DNA from: Linyphia triangularis
Taxonomy: Eukaryota; Arthropoda; Arachnida; Araneae; Linyphiidae
Assembly: GCA_963978545.1 (NCBI GenBank)
Contig: OZ021722.1
Span: 16,372,801-16,436,800 of the forward strand
Direction: 5' to 3'
DNA: 64,000 bases
Shown in pieces: positions 59,590-64,000 of this stretch (its first letter is position 1; each line of letters starts with the position of its first letter). The notes below the pieces were generated by a model that was not told the DNA's origin, did no database searches, and worked only from the letters and a program-made list of their open reading frames with translations. A program made the position numbers and the translations under genes.

Positions 59590-59871
59590 AATATGGCGGG
59601 ATTGAATTATTGGGGGCAAAAGGTTGAATCAACCCTGCCTGAGTGGGAACTCCAGTTTCTACTTAGCCGGTCCCAAGCCCGGGAAAAATGGGGAGTGTTG
59701 AGCGAAGGGCTAGTTCCCTCTCCTCGTAAAAACCCAACTGACTGCAGAAACTGACAGCCTACAGAATTCAGGCCTTCCAGCCGATGTCTTGATGGGGTCG
59801 CAACTAGTGTCTAGTGATGATCCTTTTTTAGAAGGCGACACATTTATGAAGCGGCGAGGGGAAAGCCTTTG
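59590..59871 (+). mobile_element. LINE 5' region (RTE/'craniofacial development protein 2' type)
   Basis: GC-richer block with 'ccctgcctgagtgggaact', 'agccggtcccaagcccggg' and 'gaaggcgacacatttatgaa'. I associate these phrases with the 5' part of a common arthropod LINE whose endonuclease ORF follows at 61,138. The hAT insertion at 59,872 separates the two. Confidence 0.65.
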
Positions 59872-61140
59872 CAGGGGTCAAAGTGACAAAATAAGAATAT
59901 ATAGGATTTTTTCAAAAAAAATATAGGACAATATAAAACATCAAATAACTGCACACAGTTGCTACTGAACTTCAAAATTAACTCGTTATACATTTATATA
60001 CTCGTTATATTGAATTTAAGAGAATAGAAAACACACCTTTAAAAAAAAGAAATCGCCTGATCCTGAATACGTGATCCGTTATTGCCTCAATATTCCATCC
60101 CTAAATCAAGTTTTATTAATTACATTATTCGCAATCATAAGTCTTTTGTTTTCAGCATTTTTAACTGTTCCAATTTCTTTAAGTATTTTCTTTGTATCCC
60201 TGTTTGCAGTCTTTTGTTGATTCAGATTTACTGTTCAGTGTCGGCTGGATTGGCGGCGAAAATCTTGAGATTTATCGCCGAATGTGGCGAACCTGGCACT
60301 TGGCTTTAAAGCAACCCTAGTGATCATTTGGATTTGACAACACAACGTATTGACGTAATTTTCAATTTTGGCGATTTTTATGAAAAAATCGTGGCTAATA
60401 TTCCGAATCCGGTACGAATTCTGCGCGAAGGCGATTTTCGCCAAAAAATGGCAGCCCTGCCATTTTTTAAGAGCAAGATAACTAACTGCCTATGGTTGCC
60501 ATAATTTGGAGTGGTTTGATGTAAACAATTCGCGGCGCAGAATCCGTACAGGATTCGGAATAAAAAAATCGCCATCCGACATCATACAGTAAATCTTAAC
60601 CCTTTTGTTTCCTTTATCAATTATTGACTGAGCACTCAAAATGTTCTTTAGTAGTCCTGCAAGTTAATCCCAAGTTGTTTTTATCCGTTTTTCCCGAGGC
60701 AGAGTTTTGTTGTTGCATCTCTCTCTCTGCATTATGGCCAATTAATTTATTACGTTGGAGGAGAAATCAGATCAGAAATTCAAGACCGATTGTTATGGAA
60801 ATGTTCACATGTTTACAACTCCCACCGGTCCAGTAGAGTTGAGTTGTAGGTTATGCAGCACGTGACGTCACAAGAGATAAAACGCCGCGCCGCCCTTGCA
60901 AACATCGTTTTTGTCAGGTCTTTTTCACCTACGATCGCGCCAAAGAATCAGAAATATTAAAAAATGACAACAAACGGCGCCGTTATTACGAATTAGAAGA
61001 AAATATAGATCGAATCAATGTAGAAATATAGGATATATAGGACAATTGTAAAATATAGGACAATATAGGACGTTTTTACCGATTTTTAAAAAAATATAGG
61101 ATTTATAGGACATATAGGACGTCTGCGACCCCTGCCTTTG
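59866..61140. mobile_element. hAT-type non-autonomous element with 6-bp TSD, inside a LINE
   Basis: Element 59,872-61,134 (1,263 bp) with ends CAGGGGTCAAAGTGAC and, reverse-complemented, CAGGGGTCGCAGACGTCC. CCTTTG occurs directly on both sides (59,866-59,871 and 61,135-61,140). Subterminal 'atataggac' and 'atatagga' motifs are clustered at the right end (several within 61,020-61,120) and present at the left (59,898-59,935), like hAT transposase-binding repeats. No transposase is recognised. Removing the element restores a continuous LINE sequence. Confidence 0.82.
60370..60573. repeat. Imperfect inverted repeat inside the hAT-type element
   Basis: Left arm 60,370-60,427 has 'attccgaatccggtacg' and 'aattctgcgcg'. 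The right arm 60,531-60,573 reverse-complements to 'attccgaatcctgtacgg' and 'attctgcgccgcg', also sharing 'ggcgattttt' at the outer ends. The left arm has about 15 extra bases. Confidence 0.75.
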
Positions 61141-61545
61141 TTGCGGAAGAAGACACTGGTAACACCCAAACGAAAATTAAGAGTTGGAATGTGGAATACC
61201 AGAACAATGTACCAGTGGGAAAAAACTAAGGAAGTCCTGATGGAAATGGAAAGATACAAGTTGGACATTCTGGGAGTGTCCGAAGTTAGATGGATTGGAT
61301 TTGGTAGACTGAAAACTGGAAATAAACAAACTATCTTATACTCTGGAATGGAGGATAAACATGAAAGAAGGGTCGGAATTGTAATGTCCGAGGAAGCTGA
61401 AAGAAGCCTTATTGATTGGGAGCCAATAAGCGAAAGAATCATACAAGTTAGATTTTATTCTCGATTTGTAAAATTAACAATTGTTCATGGAGAGGTAGGC
61501 TTGATGCCTTATGCGCCAAACGGCGTGAAGAGCCTAAGTAAGTAA
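61138..61545 (+). pseudogene. LINE endonuclease (AP-endonuclease-like) fragment
   Basis: The 135-codon frame carries the first half of an endonuclease/exonuclease/phosphatase domain. It shows 'LRVGMWNTRTMYQ' with the catalytic Asn at residue 20 and 'LDILGVSEVRWIG' with the metal-binding Glu at residue 49, then 'GIVMSEEAERSLIDWEPISE'. It stays in family up to 'VKLTIVH' and then leaves it just before the expected 'YAPT'-type motif, joining a tail-like 3' sequence. The reverse transcriptase is absent. The 118-codon frame on the other strand is its antisense shadow. The frame is open, but the enzyme lacks its Asp/His half. Confidence 0.88.
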
Positions 61546-61550
61546 AGGTT
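61500..61550 (+). mobile_element. LINE 3' tail fused to the endonuclease fragment
   Basis: The sequence 'tatgcgccaaacggcgtgaa' then 'gagcctaagtaagtaa' has a small hairpin (gcgcc/ggcgt) and a TAAG-repeat end, like a LINE 3' terminus. It follows the endonuclease directly, implying a large internal deletion. Confidence 0.5.
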
Positions 61551-62313
61551 GATTCGCTTTGGCATTAATAGATACATGCTTTGCTTCAGATATCAGAACT
61601 CTACCCGACTCCAAATGATGGGCGATTTGCCGGAACATCGAGTTAGGTCAATATCAATTATAGGTATTGGTTAAGTTGTGTCAATCCTTCATTAATTGTG
61701 GTCGCAGCACCAATTGTAATAAAATCTAGCAGTAGGAACTCTGAAGTAAGCAGGTTCCTTGGCTGTCAAACTTCCAAGCAAAACCCAACAAAACTGTAAT
61801 GCAAATTTGTATCTATCTCAGAAATGGTAGAAATTTCAGTAAAAAACCGAAATCCGCTTTTATGTCTGAACTTTGGCATGTCTGTCAGGTGCAAATGTCT
61901 GCAATAGTGTCAGTAACTGTTATATCGGTGCAGTAATAGCATCCGACGAAAATTATTATGCAACAACCTAATTCTCGGCCATAGCGCCTAACATAATCAC
62001 GAAAATAGCGACCATTACATGACTGTAACGTTCAGCAAAATGGTCATCACGGATCAACGTAAATAATGCCGATAGAAGCTATGGCATTACAGAAAGAGAG
62101 AGCAGAAATCTGTCGATCGGCGGAAAAATCGCATCTCTTGGAAAACATTTTCATTTCTTTAAATATCCATAAAGATTTTTCCGATAAAAAAGAGAAGAGA
62201 TAATTTCCCGACACAGACCCGAAATTCTAAAATTTCAAGCATAATTCCCGACTTTCCTAAGGTGCAGAAAATTCAAGTACATTTCCCGACTTTCAAAGCT
62301 GCTGCACACCCTG

Positions 62314-63440
62314 TTTAAAAATGGTTAAATGGAAAGTTTCGCCGACAAAACTCCAACCAACAACAAACAAGTATAGCTGAAAAGAAAACACAGGAACAAG
62401 TTTTTCTAAACCAGTTACTTGATGTTTTTATTTTTAGGCTCTCTTGCATGATAACCAGTCAATTTTAGAGGCCAAAAACTATGTACTAAGAATTTACTAC
62501 CAGAGGCACAGTTTTATAACTCGTTTATGAAATAAGCTACTTAAAATCGGTTTATCCCTTACAACTTGAATCTCTAAACAGTAAATGAAATCCTTTTCGT
62601 AAGCTATTACATCAGTACCAGTGAAGATCTTTTTTAAAGAATTATTCTTAAAGAATTATTTAAAGAGTAATTTTGTAAAAAAAAGTTCTAGAATTATTCC
62701 AAATCAAAAAGTCGAATGTAATTTGAAAAACCGATAAGCCTTCCGAGTTAATGAATTCTTTGTTTGTATTATTTAATCATAACAGAGAATTAAAAAAAAG
62801 TGAAGATCTCCAATATTTAAATAAGCTTATCAAGAGAACATTTTTGTTTGCAGCCAACTTTTATGAAATTTCTTTGGCAGAAGCCAATGTATGTAGCTCG
62901 CAATTTCCATGCTACAGGAGCGCATAAGCTAAGACTTTAAAGTAAAAGTAGTTACATTCTTTCTATTTGAAATTTTATAGTATTTAATACAAAGTTTAGA
63001 AATTTCAAGAAATTTCCCAAAATGGTCACCACAAACATCAAAAATATAAAAATAGAATTATATGAAGTGTAATGAAAATTCTCAAGCTTATTCTGTAAAT
63101 AATATGTCATACTTTTTATTACTTTTTGATAGTAGTATTACATAACTTTAGAATATATACTAACTTAACTTTATAATTATTTAAATTAGGTTATGCGAGT
63201 AACACAAAATATGCATATTTTAGACTGATAAACAATTGCTAACAATTTCAGCTATCACTATTTTTATTTTCCTAGTTTAGCAACATCCTTTAGCATACAG
63301 TATTTTTTTTTTTTACTTTCATGTAAACTGAGCAGTATACATATAAAACTTGTGCAGCAAGAGTCATGTTTTAACCTTCTTCGTTTTAATTTCAATCATC
63401 CATATGTTTACATAGGGTAATAAAATTGTAGCATTCCGTC
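62314..63440. other. Unassigned AT-rich stretch
   Basis: No feature recognised. Confidence 0.4.
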
Positions 63441-63848
63441 AATTTTTTTTTAAAGGTTTTATTCAAAATCGCACATGTGCCATAACGTTGAAATTATGAA
63501 AAAACATGGTAAAATTATGTTTTTTAGCAATAGCTAAAAAACTAAAACATACAAATGTGATAAAATCTTAAAAAGTTGAAAAATGAGCGTCTTTAACACA
63601 GAGCTCCCTAAGCATAGCCCATCAATGATTGACTTTTTTCTGTTTCATGCACAAGAAAGAATAATGTGATGTTTATCAAATAACATTGCCAATATTGTTG
63701 TTGTTTTTTCTATTTAAAATTATTGCTAAAAATATAGCGTAACTGAGCATTTTTATTTAAGTGAGTGAAAATAGGAAAAACATAAATTTTAATGTAATGA
63801 TAAATATTATAGGGAAATTACAAGTTGGGTGATGTTTCATACACCTAG
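63440..63848 (+). mobile_element. Repeat family R1 copy 3, diverged
   Basis: It shares with 42,129-42,799 'ttttattcaaaatcgcaca', 'ttttttagcaatagctaaaa', 'gttgaaaaatgagcgtcttt' and the end 'gatgtttcatacacctag' followed by T. More diverged than copies 1 and 2 and AT-enriched. Confidence 0.6.
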
Positions 63849-64000
63849 TTATAAATTAATTTAGTAATGTTATTAAATAATTATTAACTTTGATAGTGAA
63901 GGCTAAAACTTTAGTTGAGTGTTAAGTAGAGTAAAAGAAAAATTGTAAAATGAGGATTGCTTATTTTAATTGAAAATTTGTTCGAAAATGAATTTAACAA

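Larger units (their letters stand above)
58150..62313. mobile_element. Family X element copy 2, interrupted
   Basis: Left part (about 58,150-59,040) matches X copy 1 from 'ttcaaggacccctcttg' through 'cataaatatgaaggtctaaa' and the 'atagcggctat.acatca' subrepeats. Right part (about 61,730-62,313) matches its second half ('attattatgcaacaac', 'cgtaacgttcagcaaaatg', 'catcaacgtaaataatg') and ends in a degraded CACACCCTG. The left terminus is too mutated to read. The 59,040-59,590 stretch is unassigned; 59,590-61,550 is a LINE containing a hAT. Confidence 0.75.

Noticed and set aside
61086..61442. 118-codon minus-strand frame
   Set aside because: It is the antisense of the LINE endonuclease fragment, which has recognisable catalytic residues.

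Overview
The window is AT-rich eukaryotic DNA packed with transposable elements. I cannot identify any intact host protein-coding gene, rRNA, tRNA gene or CRISPR array. The organism is most likely an arthropod. The mix of Tc1/mariner, hAT, piggyBac-type MITEs, a Helitron, a tRNA-derived SINE and I/Jockey- or RTE-like LINE pieces would suit an arachnid such as a spider, but that is inference and cannot be settled from this sequence. All recognisable coding matter is decayed transposase, or LINE endonuclease and reverse-transcriptase remnants.

Layout. 1-9 kb is mostly unassigned AT-rich sequence, with a diverged direct duplication (27-1290), an AT satellite near 2.1 kb and three SINE-A copies (one inserted into one unit of a small tandem duplication). 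9-17 kb holds two CAGGG-ended MITEs, a truncated Tc1-like element (10.9-11.7 kb), a TTAA-flanked MITE (12.1 kb), a 297-bp tandem duplication (15 kb) and a nearly complete but dead Tc1-like transposon (15,640-17,196). 18-32 kb holds a 5'-truncated LINE with a perfect 12-bp target-site duplication, SINE-B copies, a MITE ending in CAGGGTTCCCAC, a 1.9-kb element (family X) ending in CAGGGTGTCCAG, a LINE reverse-transcriptase relic and a decayed hAT transposon (29,578-31,539). 32-38 kb is largely unassigned. 38-58 kb is a dense nest of SINE-A, SINE-B, TTAA-flanked MITEs and other repeats, ending in a Helitron with an internal ~146-bp tandem array (55,790-57,392). 58-62.3 kb is a second X copy interrupted by a LINE fragment that is itself split by a hAT-type element. 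The rest is unassigned except for a third copy of the R1 repeat near the right edge.

The most informative material is structural. There is a three-level SINE-A-in-SINE-A-in-SINE-A nest with all three target-site duplications readable. A pair of SINE-A copies has swapped target-site duplications, which indicates recombination. The same SINE-B/SINE-A junction occurs at two loci. Several CAGGG...CCCTG elements share 5-bp target-site duplications. Several TTAA-bounded MITEs carry palindromes close to their ends, repeated about 44-50 bp apart, whose stem bases differ between copies while pairing is kept.
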